Source: Chromera velia
Taxonomy: Eukaryota > Sar > Chromeraceae
Length of the DNA stretch: 33,811 nucleotides
NCBI GenBank assembly: GCA_018398765.1
Contig: JAHBMJ010001069.1
Location: forward strand, 2,501-36,311
Direction: 5' to 3'
The first letter of the stretch is position 1, and each line of letters opens with the position of its first letter. This document shows, piece after piece, positions 24,680 through 33,811 of this stretch. The position numbers and the translations under genes were made by a program. Below the pieces are notes generated by a model, which saw only the letters and a program-made list of their open reading frames with translations, had not been told where the DNA came from and made no database searches.

Positions 24680-26990
24680 CTTGACTCTGTACTTAATTGT
24701 GTGCTTTTCCGAAGGCCGTCAGCCATGAAGAACACCAACACCAACGACTTCGAGTAAGGCCCGCTGTAGCCACGTTGCAGACCAATTTGTTCTTTCCACC
24801 GCAAGTTGGGTACGTTGAGTAACAGTTGTAACGAGTGCTAAGCTTGACTCCGTGAATTCGAAGCCGTGTACGAAACGTATACAAAGCGAAACATTCAGCC
24901 CATGCATGCATGCAGAAAGCGCGCGCACGAAGCCGGTTGGGGACGCGGTGCATGGAAGTCTTCGTTGCATGGACATTGATGCAGCGCCCCGCCATGCAAG
25001 CGAGGGGCCTAGCTCCTTTTCGCACCATGCAGTCACAATTAACGACTCTTGACCGTGAATCATCATTCCCGGGCCATTGGCAATTCAAAGGCCCTCAAGA
25101 TATGTCCTGTTCTCTGATACCGAGTATATACTAGCGCTGTATAGTAACAATCTTTTCAATGGACAACAATTCTATGTTTTATCATAATTCATTCAATTTC
25201 ATTGAAATGGTTTGAAAAAGTATCTTTCGTTCCAATTTTCATATCCTTTTCATATGTTAAGCAATCGTGTCTCCCTTGAAAAGTCACCCAACTACATCCA
25301 ACTTTCTTTGTCTTCAACAATGCCCATTCCAGTTCTTCACAGCATTTCTCGATTGTTTGTATGACGTGTTCTCACTTTTTACTTTTCTGCACTGAATCTA
25401 TAACACTCCCTCCTTGTATCACGTTCTCACTGAATTTCTCAGCACCTCAATCTTTCCCTATAAGAATGATGATCAAGAGTTTTGTTCCCTATATAAAAAA
25501 CCTTCAAAATTGCATGAAATTAATAGAATTTCATTATTATGCATGTTATTTGATTATTTAATGTTTATTAAATTATAATTACGGTAAAAACTCAGTAAAT
25601 TCAATGTTAAATAAGAAAATATGGGGGAAGATTGAATAAAATATATTAATCTACAAAAGAAACTTTTACTGAATTAAATTCACTGTGAATTTAAATTGTC
25701 TTAAAACTACTGAGAACCTGCGAGTATTCAAGTCTAGGTTCAAGTTGCTCTTGTAATCATATCTGCAGATATTTTTTCTGAACAACTTAACTGTTATTGT
25801 CCCCTTATTGATCATATTGAATGCGAATGTTCGCTCGAACGAAGTGGAACAAAGTCATCGAATAGTACGTTTAAATGGTGGAACCCATAGGGTTGGATTC
25901 AGCTGTACAATAATCCCTCCGATCATGAGAGAGGAGTTGTGTGCACGAGAAGTATGGGACCACTGTGGGTACGAAGAAGCACACAAAAACATGAATGGCA
26001 TTCACGTATGCATATTTCAAGCTGGTGCACATTCAAAGCGACACAGAAAGAGAGTTGGAGGCTAGCTATGACCAGGGAGTAGGAAGGAGACATCAATTAA
26101 TTGAGCATACAACGATGAGACCACACTGTCAGTCACACGGTGTTCCTTACTTCATGCCAACGAGATCGAATGATGGAAGAATGGGCGGCTTGTTCTTTGG
26201 TCAGACGAAAACAGGGTGGTGGACGGAAACCAGTTGTCTTTGCACCTTCATTCCTCCCCCCCCCTTCACAAAAGCTTTTGGGCTTCTTGCAGGTGAAATG
26301 GAAAGAGAACGAACGAACGAACGAAAGGGTGAATGAAAAACGGCTTTGTGCATGTACAAATATCATAGTGAAGGGTGGAATGCATAGTCGTCGCTGGTGG
26401 GGCGCACGCAGAGCATACAAAAAACGAGTCCGTAGATGAATGAATGAGTGGCTTCGTTGGCGGATGGAATTTGTGCAGCGATTCAGTGTTCTCTCATGAA
26501 TCCCTTCAAACAGGCAGAACGAAAAAAATATAGAACGAAAGAATGAGAAGAAAAGAAGAAGGAGCAGAAGAAGAAGGACGCAATTGAGAGAGAACACCTT
26601 CAACCACCTCCCCTCGTTGTGTGTCCCTCAAGGGGTGCACACAAGAAGCTTAGAATTCTGCATCCCCCGTTTCTTCTGTCCCCCCCTCCCCTTGACCCAA
26701 CCAAACCCTCTTCGGAATCCCCTTTTCCTCTCAATCATCCACAATCTCCCGCTCCCTCTGTCAATGCATCAAACTCCACAGGATCCTTTCTTTCCTTCCT
26801 TCTTTCGCTCACCCAATGCCCCCCTCTTTCTCTCCAACCACCCCCGTTTCCGCTGTCAAACAGTCCCAGAGACCCTCTCCTGCAACAACAACAACAACCA
26901 GTCACTTAACCAACCAGACAGAGACGAACAGACGCTGCCATCCTGACACCTTCAGAGCAAGGTCCAGAGACACGGCTTCTCTCTCTTCGC
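24680..26990. other. Long intergenic region, no gene seen
   Basis: The kinase promoter is expected just above 24680. 24900-24912 has CATGCATGCATGC. 25130-25800 is markedly AT-rich, with a near-perfect palindrome TTAAATTCAC-T-GTGAATTTAA at about 25676-25696. 25800-26070 has an open plus frame of 85 codons without motifs. 26300-26325 has a GAAC tetranucleotide run. 26600-26990 is pyrimidine-rich and likely the 3' untranslated part of the next minus-strand gene. Confidence 0.4.
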
Positions 26991-29900
26991 CTACCTTCCC
27001 CCCTTCCCTGCCAGCAATGCCAACAAGCTCTTTTTCTTCTCTTCCGAAGACCCACTTTCGACTTTCCCCTCCTTCTTCTTCGACTTTGTCTTGTCATCTC
27101 TGCCGGAAGACCCAACTTTCCCCTTTCGTGAAGGGAAAGAGCCCGACCTAGAAGGAGGAGGAGAAGAGGCGAGTGGAGAGCCGGGCTTGATCATTCCTTG
27201 GAGGAACTGTGCGCCCTCAGGGGAAAGCGGCTTGGGTCTGTAGATGACCTGCCACTGGGACGTGGGCTTCGTCTTCGAGCCACTAACTGGAGGCGTGGGC
27301 TTGGGCTTGGCTGCTCTGTTCTTGGGGGGAGACGGTTTGGACTTTACAGGAGAAGATGGTGCTTTCCCTTTCTGCTTCTCTTTGCGAAGTGTTTCATCCT
27401 CAGCTTTTCCCTTTGAAAACAAACCCATGAAACCACTTGGTGCGGGGGGGGCCTTCTCTTTCGGGATTTCTTTCTTTCCCTTCTCCTTCTTGCCTTCCAC
27501 TTCGACAGGCATTTTAGGCAGAAGGGAAGAAAGGAAAGAGGGAGGAGAAGCTGCGGGAGGAGGAGGTGGCGGGGTCGGACGCGGCTTTTTCGGGATTCTG
27601 TCTAGTAACGCTGCTGAGTTTTTGCGAGTACTGCGAGACTGAGAAGACGGAGGAGTTTTTGAGGCTGTGGCTGTCTGACTTGTCCTTTGGGCCTCTCTTT
27701 GCTTCTGTAACTGTCTTTCTCTCTCTCTTCGGATTTCTCTACTCTTCTCAGCAACTTGTCTCATTTTCTTCTGCCTCTCTTTCTCTTCAGTTTCTTTCTT
27801 CAACTTCTTCTTCTTGTCCATCTCTTGGCCTGTCAATGAGGCCCAGAAAGAGGAATCGTTACGACCAAATTTGGTACCCGTCTCCTTGGGAGGAGACGGG
27901 GGTGGTGGCGTGGGTTTGTCCTTCCCTTCCTTTTGCGGCTTGGGGACTTCCTTCGGTTTCGAGGGTGCGGGTTTGGAGGGTTGTTTCTTCGGAGGGGGCC
28001 GCTTGGTCTCTTTTTTCTTCTGTGCAGCAACAGCAGAGAGCAGGGCACGGATATCTATGCTCTTTTTCACTTTCTTCTGTGGGGGGGGAGGGGAGGCCTT
28101 CTTCTTCGTCCTCGTGGTTTCTTTCGGGGGTGCTTTCTTCGTCTTCGCTGCTTGCTTTGGAGGTTGTTTCATCTTTTTTGGGTCCTTGGGGATGAGAGAG
28201 ATGAGCGCCTTGGCACGCTTCTCGCGCAGTGAGAGGGTTTTCTCTTCCTTCTTCGGCTTGGCTGGTGGGACGGAGAAGGGGAGGGACTGAAGAAGGTTTC
28301 CCAAAGGAAGAGACGGCTGTTCCTTCGGAGGCTTGACAATTTCCTTCTTCGGGGGTGGAGAGGATTTGAGCCCGACGGACCGGAAAAACTGATCGCACGC
28401 CTCTTTGGTCTCCTCTGATTTCACTGCATCCAGAATGATCTCGACAGGCTTGAAGATCAAACTGATGATGGCATCTAGAGGATTGAACTCCGTCTCCTCA
28501 GGCTGGGGTTTGGGGGGCTCTACCTCTTTCTTTGTTGGAGCTTTTTCTTCTGAAGGCTTGGGCTTGAACCACCGGAGCAAGTCGTCAAACCAGACAACTT
28601 CGTCTTCTTGGGGTTTGGGCTCAGGAGGGGGGGCTGGTGGTGGTTGTTGGGAGGCCCTGATGTATCGTCGGTAGCCGGGGGGAACGGAGGACGCTCTCCA
28701 TAGAGATAAATCTGCTTGGACAGTTGGGGAATCGAGGTCCAGTGTGGCGGGGTAGGGGACAGAGGGGGGAGGTCGGAGTTCCTCTTCTTGCGCGATTTTC
28801 TGTGCTTCCTGTTCTTCTTGCTCTCGTTTTTCTGCGTCCACCTTCTCTTTTCGTTTCTGATCTTCTTCCTTTCTTTCTTTCTCTTTTTGCTCGGCTTCTT
28901 TCTTTTCTGCTTGTGCCTTTCCCTCTGCGTCCTTCCTTTCCTTTTCTTTCGGTTCTGCGTCCTTCCTTTCCTTTTCTTTCTGTTCTGCCTCCTTATTTTC
29001 CTTTTCTTTCTGTTCTGCCTCCTTCTTTTCTTTCTCTTTCTCTTTCTCTTCTACCTCCCTCTTTTGTTTCTCTTTCTGTTCTGCCTGCTTTTGCTTGTCG
29101 CTCAAATCTCCTTCCTTCTTTTCCTGCTCCCTCTTCTCTGCTTCCTGCTTCTCCTTTTCTTTCTTTTCTGCTTCTTTCTTCTCCTTCTCTTTCCTTTCTG
29201 CTTCTATCTTGTCCTTTTCTTTCTTTTCCTGCTCCCTCTTCTCTGCTTCCTGCTTCTCCTTTTCTTTCTTTTCTGCTTCTTTCTTCTCCTTCTCTTTCCT
29301 TTCTGCTTCTATCTTGTCCTTTTCTTTCTTTTCCGCTTCTTTCTTTGCTTTCTCCTTCTTTTCTGCCTCTTTCTTGTCCTTCTCTTTCTTTTCCGCTTCT
29401 TTCTTTTCTTTCTCCTTCTTTTCTGCCTCTTTCTTGTCCTTTTCTTTCTTTTCTGCTTCTTTCTTTGCTTTCTCCTTCTTTTCTGCCTCTTTCTTGTCCT
29501 TCTCTTTCTTTTCCGCTTCTTTCTTTTCTTTCTCCTTCCTTTCTGCTTCTAATTTCCTCTTTCTTTCCTCGGCATCTTTCTTTGTCCTCTTCTCCTCCTC
29601 CACCCGCCTCCTCTCTCTCTCCCTGTCCCTCTGTTTTTCGCTCTCGTCAGTGACCGTCGCCACGCCGGAATCTGAACCTGCAGTCAGGCAGTCATTGAAT
29701 CAGTCAGTCATTGGGTGAGTCCGTCGTTCAGTCAATCAGCCAATTATCGCTCAGTTCACTTTTCCCTTTTGTAGCACACATTCTATGCTGTGACAAAGCC
29801 ACGAGGAGTCAACAGACTTGGATCCTGTCATCGAGCGCTCGATGAGACTCATTGCGCAAAAAAGGGTTCTTCTAAAAAAAGTCAAAAAGGGGAGACACAG

Positions 29901-30430
29901 AAGTCCTTCTGAACCCACAGAGAAAAGGCGAGGCAGACAGACAGTCAGGCGCTGGCTAAACCAGACAGGCAGGTAGAGAGAGACAATGCAAGGAAAAGGA
30001 AAAGGCACTGAAACTCACTCTGCTGGTCCCTCCTCAGTGCGGCATCAATGCGGTCCAAAGTGTCTGCCACCTGTAGAAGCGCCGCCGCTTCTCTGGCGAT
30101 TGGGAAGAGAAGTCTTCGAAGAGGGACAGGGGCTGCACTCAGCACGTTCACCCCAGTTCCGACGCCTATCCTGTACAGAGGTCCGACCACCGGCTTGCTG
30201 CCTCTTCCCAGCACATCCAGCAATGCAAGGACCTGCTCTATCTCCCTTTCCACACGCCGTCTCCTGGGTCCCCCTCCCACGGAGACGGCAGCATTTGAGA
30301 AGAGACGGCTGTTTCCGCCCCCCTTCCGTCTCTCCCACCTCCCAGAAGCTGACCGTGCCCCCTGCCCCCCGTCCCGTCTCCTCCCCCGACTCATAGAAGA
30401 GGACAAGGAGCCGAACAGAGGACTCCCCAT
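26991..30430 (-). CDS. Lys/Glu-repeat, Pro/Lys-rich protein of unknown function, two exons
   Basis: Exon 1 runs 30430 (or ATG 30394) to 30019 and exon 2 runs 29677-26991, joined in phase 1 by a gtgagt donor and a ctgactgcag acceptor; 1,020 residues from 30394. The N-terminal 125 residues are Arg-rich, then helical (REIEQVLALLDVLGRGSKP, ALLQVADTLDRIDAALRR). Residues about 140-430 are charged repeats of the type KEAEKKEKDK, predicted to form a single alpha helix or coiled coil. A stretch near 440-580 looks more folded (LWRASSVPPGYRRY, WFDDLLRWFKP, NPLDAIISLIFKPVEIIL). The rest is Lys/Pro/Ser-rich and basic, with one conserved-looking island GRNDSSFWASL. No signal peptide and no named domain. 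The very basic tail suggests binding to nucleic acid or an acidic partner, but that is a guess. The opposite strand is open only because of the purine bias. Confidence 0.75.
28790..29640 (-). repeat. Homopurine coding tract with internal duplications
   Basis: About 850 bases are nearly pure pyrimidine on the plus strand and purine on the coding strand, built from AAG, GAG and AAA codons in imperfect 30- and 60-base units. A block of about 115 bases encoding KEKEKQEAEKREQEKK and its surroundings occurs twice in succession (about 29110-29225 and 29226-29340). Confidence 0.85.
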
Positions 30431-31377
30431 CCCTCCGAACGGGCCCTCACCGAATCCCTCACACCCAGGCCAAAGAACAGAACACGCAAAAATGACCAAA
30501 ACTCGACAAGGCCACGACATCAAGAACAAGGAAGAACTCATGCACAGACTACAGAAGCAAGGAAGCAAAAGCCCCAAATACGGGGCGTCCAAGAAAAGAC
30601 CGACAAGCTTCCTTCACAGCTCGCTCGGCACTTCCCCCTCAGCCACCACTTCTTCAGACAGCAAATGCCTACGGGAAAATACAGACGGACAGCAGAACCT
30701 CCATCCCTCTGGCTGATCCAATCTCAAGCACGAGAGGTCAGCATCGTCTCTCGATTCCTCTCAAGAGGTGGCTCTCGGCATCGTGAGTTTCTCCTTCAGC
30801 AACGGAGCTCCTCTGTCCAACGGCTCTGAAGTTCATGGGGGAAGGTGACTCTTCCACATGTGACTCTTCCGCTCCTTCGAGGGACTGCCAAAATTTGAAA
30901 AGACGATTGCAGAGTCAATGCAGACTGGAAAATTAAAAGGAGACGGCAGAATTTCAGAGGCACAAACTTTCCAGGGCGCGGGTCCCAAGTGCCGCCACCG
31001 CTGACGGCTTCGCGGCCCCGAACGGCTGCAATTCAAAATTGCAAAACCGAAACTAATTTATGGAACAAATTCAAAAAGTGATTTTCTGTCTGTAAGACAA
31101 GTTCTCCGTTCTCTTGCCGCCAGCTAGGCCGCAACTGCTGTCACTGGGTTAGGTACTCGGTGTTTCAGTTTACCTTGAAGAGTGTGTATGGTCTGAAGGT
31201 GAATCCGAGTCGTGAAAGTCCGCAGGGCTGCTCGCTGATCGCTGGTGAATGAGACTGCGCAGAGTGTTTGTCTCTTTCGCTCTGTCATTTTTGTTCTCGT
31301 GCTTTCCGCTCTGGAGGCAACAATACGGCCCTCATGTGTGTGTCTCTTTTCCTCTATCTTTGAATCTGAACGGAAAG
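30431..31377. other. Shared upstream region of two divergent genes
   Basis: The Lys/Glu gene reads left from 30430 and the repeat-protein gene reads right from 31378, so both promoters should lie here. The minus frame stays open to about 30592, so exon 1 could begin further upstream. 30830-30870 has a duplicated ATGTGACTCTTCC-like motif (ACTCTTCC twice). No TATA element or RNA gene is evident. Confidence 0.45.
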
Positions 31378-32694
31378 ATGACGGCACAGCTTCTCGGAGA
31401 CGGCCTGATGGGCCAAAACAAGTGGCTGGGTGGATCTCTGGGAGGAGACGGCATTGTCTATGGCGTGCCCGGACATGCCAAGTCCGTCCTCCGCATTGAC
31501 CCCAAGACAATGGAAGTGTCCACTTTCGGTGGACCCTTTCACGGAAAATTCAAATGGCTCCGGGGGGTCACGGCTCGCAACGGAAACGTGTATGCCATTC
31601 CCTGTTACGCAGACACGATTTTAAAGATTGACACCCAGACCGGAGACGCCTCCACTTTCGGTGGTCCTTTTCCCGGTGAGTGGAAGTGGCACGGGGGCGT
31701 CCTGGGTCGGGACGGGTGCATCTATGGCATTCCCTGTAACCACGACCGGGTGCTGAAGGTCAACCCGGAGACGGAAGAGGTCGAGTTGATTGGTCCCTCT
31801 TTTGAGGGAAGGAATAAGTGGTACGGCGGTCTGCTGGCTGGAGACGGCTGCGTGTACGGCGTACCTGCAAACGCCAACGCGGTGCTGAAGATAAATCCCG
31901 AGACGCAGGAAGTAACCACGTTCGGAGAGCTGCCCGAGGGGGGGTGGAAGTGGCACGGCGGCGTTGTGGGACCAGACGGGAATGTGTATGGCATTCCGTC
32001 GAATTCCGATTTTGTCTTGAAGATTGATGTGTATCAGGGGACTGTCAAGGAGATAGGGGGCAGACTTGAAGGGGGTAGGCACAGAAGTGATGGGAAGTAC
32101 AAGTTCCTCGGGGGTGTTGTAGGGAGGGATGGGGCGATTTACGGCATGCCGGGGGATGCCGAGCAGGTCCTGCGCATTGACTGTTCCACGGAGACCGTCA
32201 GTGTCCACGGAGGCCCGTTTCTGGAGAGAATGAATAAGTGGCAAAACGGGTTTGTGGCGCCAGACGGCAACATTTACGGTATTCCTCTGAGACACCCCAG
32301 CGTCCTCAAGATCGTCACAGGCCCCTCCCCCCCTGCCATCCACTCTTCTGTGCAGAGAGGAGAAGTGGGATCGGCAGGCGTCCCTCTGACGTTGAGTCAA
32401 ACAACTACACACAGTGAGAAGGGGGGGTCTGGAGGACAGGATGGAGGGGTAGTTGTTTTATCAGACGCAGAGGGTCAAAAGGAGACAGCAGGTCCCTCCT
32501 CCTCCACTTTGGTAAATGGGGGTGAGTCGGTGTCAGCCGACCCTGTTGGCCGTTCGGAATCGTTCGTAGAGGTTTCTGTGGTGGGGGGACCCTTTCCCGG
32601 CATAGACCACTGGGAAGGGGGAGTGGTTGCTCCTGACGGTTCGCTCTTCTGTATGCCCTTGAGGGCGAAAAAGGTCCTCCGCATTGGTCCCTGA
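31378..32694 (+). CDS. Beta-propeller-like repeat protein, eight repeats, single exon
   Basis: 438 residues from ATG 31378 (good context, A at -3) to TGA 32694. The protein is built from eight tandem repeats of about 44-48 residues with the pattern KWxGGVxGxDGxIYGxP, then xxxVLxI, then a Val-rich strand and GGPFxG. Repeats 1-7 are contiguous from about residue 12 to 325. The seventh is interrupted by a Ser/Gly-rich, non-repetitive insert of about 95 residues before the final strand and repeat 8. The alternating short hydrophobic strands and DG turns resemble blades of a beta-propeller; an eight-blade closed ring is the simplest model. I cannot assign a formal family or ligand. The frame is open to an ATG at 31249, which would add MRLRRVFVSFALSFLFSCF, a signal-peptide-like start, but that ATG has a weak context (T at -3). 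No introns are seen, unlike the other genes here. Confidence 0.88.
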   Translation: MTAQLLGDGLMGQNKWLGGSLGGDGIVYGVPGHAKSVLRIDPKTMEVSTFGGPFHGKFKWLRGVTARNGNVYAIPCYADTILKIDTQTGDASTFGGPFPGEWKWHGGVLGRDGCIYGIPCNHDRVLKVNPETEEVELIGPSFEGRNKWYGGLLAGDGCVYGVPANANAVLKINPETQEVTTFGELPEGGWKWHGGVVGPDGNVYGIPSNSDFVLKIDVYQGTVKEIGGRLEGGRHRSDGKYKFLGGVVGRDGAIYGMPGDAEQVLRIDCSTETVSVHGGPFLERMNKWQNGFVAPDGNIYGIPLRHPSVLKIVTGPSPPAIHSSVQRGEVGSAGVPLTLSQTTTHSEKGGSGGQDGGVVVLSDAEGQKETAGPSSSTLVNGGESVSADPVGRSESFVEVSVVGGPFPGIDHWEGGVVAPDGSLFCMPLRAKKVLRIGP

Positions 32695-32976
32695 CTCCCT
32701 AGCTGACTCCCTGATCTAGTCCCTGAATTACTTTCTTAATTAGTCTTTCTAAAATGTAAGCACGTTTCTGTTCTCTGCTCTGACATGCATACATGACATT
32801 TTCCCAGTGCTGCATTGCATGCATGCACGAGAGAGTTGTCACTGGAGTTGTCACTGGCAGTTCCTGGAACCAGGTAATACAGTGGTGTCAATTCTAGGGG
32901 TAATTTTCAAAAAAAAAAAAAATGGTCATTTTCACTTTTTTGTTTTTTATTTTTTTTCTGATATCAAACTAAAAAA

Positions 32977-33007
<31 letters not shown>

Positions 33008-33811
33008 ATGTTCCGCCTTAGGGCCTTCCCGCTATGTGTGGTTGATGTGTTACATGAATCAACAAGTGTTGTTTAAGTGTTGTTATATTATTGTTTCTTT
33101 GTTATGAATGAATGAATGACTATAGCCGTCGGAGCCTAGCTCCTGGCAGTCCATGTTCATGCAAGTCTTGTTCAAGATCCTAGCTCTACTTCAAGAGACG
33201 GTAGGCTGAAGTAAGACTTCAACGGCGAAGCTGATTTGGAATCAAAGGAACAAGCAAGAAACAACAAGTTGGAGAGTGTTGAGCGAACTGATTCAAGTGA
33301 GTAAAAAGAAATACAAAGCTCTCAAATAATTTTTATAGCGCTTTCGGGGTCTGCCTTCAAGCCATCCCACAACCATTTCCTCGCCTCTTTCTCTCCCGGC
33401 TAGGCGTAGGCCATTAAAAAAAAAAAAAAACTCTTAAAAAAAAAATGAAAAAACCCTCGAATAAAATTTATTTACAAAAATACCCCCCCTGCAAAAACTA
33501 AAAGAGGCTCAAACAATTTAAGACCGGTTTTGGGGGGGCATTGACTTAAAGTTTGTTTCTAGTGTCTGGCCTATACATCTTTCATCTCTTCCTTCTGTCC
33601 TGGTTACTGCTCTCACTACTAGCTTTCTCTCTCATGCGACCTCATACTTGACGTTCTTCCATCTGAATGCCTTCTTCGGCATTTACTAAGTTTTGAGCTT
33701 CTAAAACCCCAACGAGTTTTTTTAAAATGCTTACACTTTCTATGTTTCTCGCGTAGTATTGTGAGGCGAGGCACGGGGCCGGCCAACCCCGGGCTGAGCC
33801 GAACTGGCGCG
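32695..33811. other. 3' flank with repeats and A-runs
   Basis: No gene seen. Includes an A13 run near 32909, a (GATT)n tract at 32979-33007, an ATGA run at 33103-33118, the second copy of the dispersed repeat, long A-runs at 33415-33446, and a GC-rich end (33760-33811) with GGGGCCGGCCAACCCC. Confidence 0.45.
33116..33240 (+). repeat. Dispersed repeat, copy 2
   Basis: Same orientation as 11527-11645, sharing GGAGCCTAGCTCCTGGCAGT and the blocks that follow. An A-rich segment (33415-33446) lies about 180 bases downstream, which would fit a retroposed element, although copy 1 has no such tail. Confidence 0.65.

Noticed and set aside
28716-29718. Long plus-strand frames rich in Leu/Phe/Ser opposite the Lys/Glu gene
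   Set aside because: They are mirror images of the AAG/GAG-rich coding strand. The minus strand also has a phase-matched splice to a sensible first exon and non-repetitive coding sequence at its far end.
31249-31377. Upstream ATG giving a signal-peptide-like extension of the repeat protein
   Set aside because: Not chosen because its start context is weak and the stretch looks like a 5' leader rich in T and C. It is not excluded.

Overview
The window looks like nuclear DNA of a unicellular eukaryote. Genes are split by GT-AG introns, intergenic space is large, and microsatellites and decayed mobile elements are common. The gene content (a JMJD7-type oxygenase, an SLC6-type symporter, a membrane hybrid histidine kinase, long low-complexity proteins and an algal/protist-style repeat protein) fits an alveolate or related alga. 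A chromerid such as Chromera is my best guess. That is inference from gene style, not a database match.

Layout. About 0.7-4.6 kb (+) holds a seven-exon JMJD7-like Fe(II)/2-oxoglutarate oxygenase gene whose exon phases I could chain without conflict. 6.0-9.6 kb (-) holds a three-exon sodium:neurotransmitter-symporter (SLC6/SNF) gene with a long cytoplasmic tail. 10.4 kb carries a fragment of a protein-kinase N-lobe. 12.0-15.9 kb is a complete but dead LTR retrotransposon: LTRs, primer-binding site, broken gag, polypurine tract and a possible 5-bp target duplication, but no pol. A 0.64-kb foldback element is nested inside it. 15.9-21.6 kb is gene-poor repeat territory with palindromic 15-mers, a GC hairpin, a 54-bp minisatellite and an AT-rich segment that seems to split that array.

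21.6-24.7 kb (-) encodes a multi-pass membrane hybrid histidine kinase (HisKA, HATPase, receiver) in at least four exons, with one undetermined base. 24.7-27.0 kb shows no gene I can support. 27.0-30.4 kb (-) is a two-exon gene for a protein of about 1,020 residues, dominated by Lys/Glu repeats and Pro/Lys-rich sequence. 31.4-32.7 kb (+) is an intronless gene for a protein of eight beta-propeller-like repeats, divergently placed from the Lys/Glu gene. The last 1.1 kb is repeats and A-runs.

The genes are not an operon and I see no shared pathway. They read as independent loci: protein hydroxylation, solute uptake, phosphorelay signalling and two proteins of unknown role. I found no convincing new multi-gene system. 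The most unusual structures are the gag-only LTR element with its nested foldback and transition-dominated LTR divergence, the split minisatellite, the in-frame optional intron in the JMJD7-like gene, and a recurrent GTCAG donor motif.
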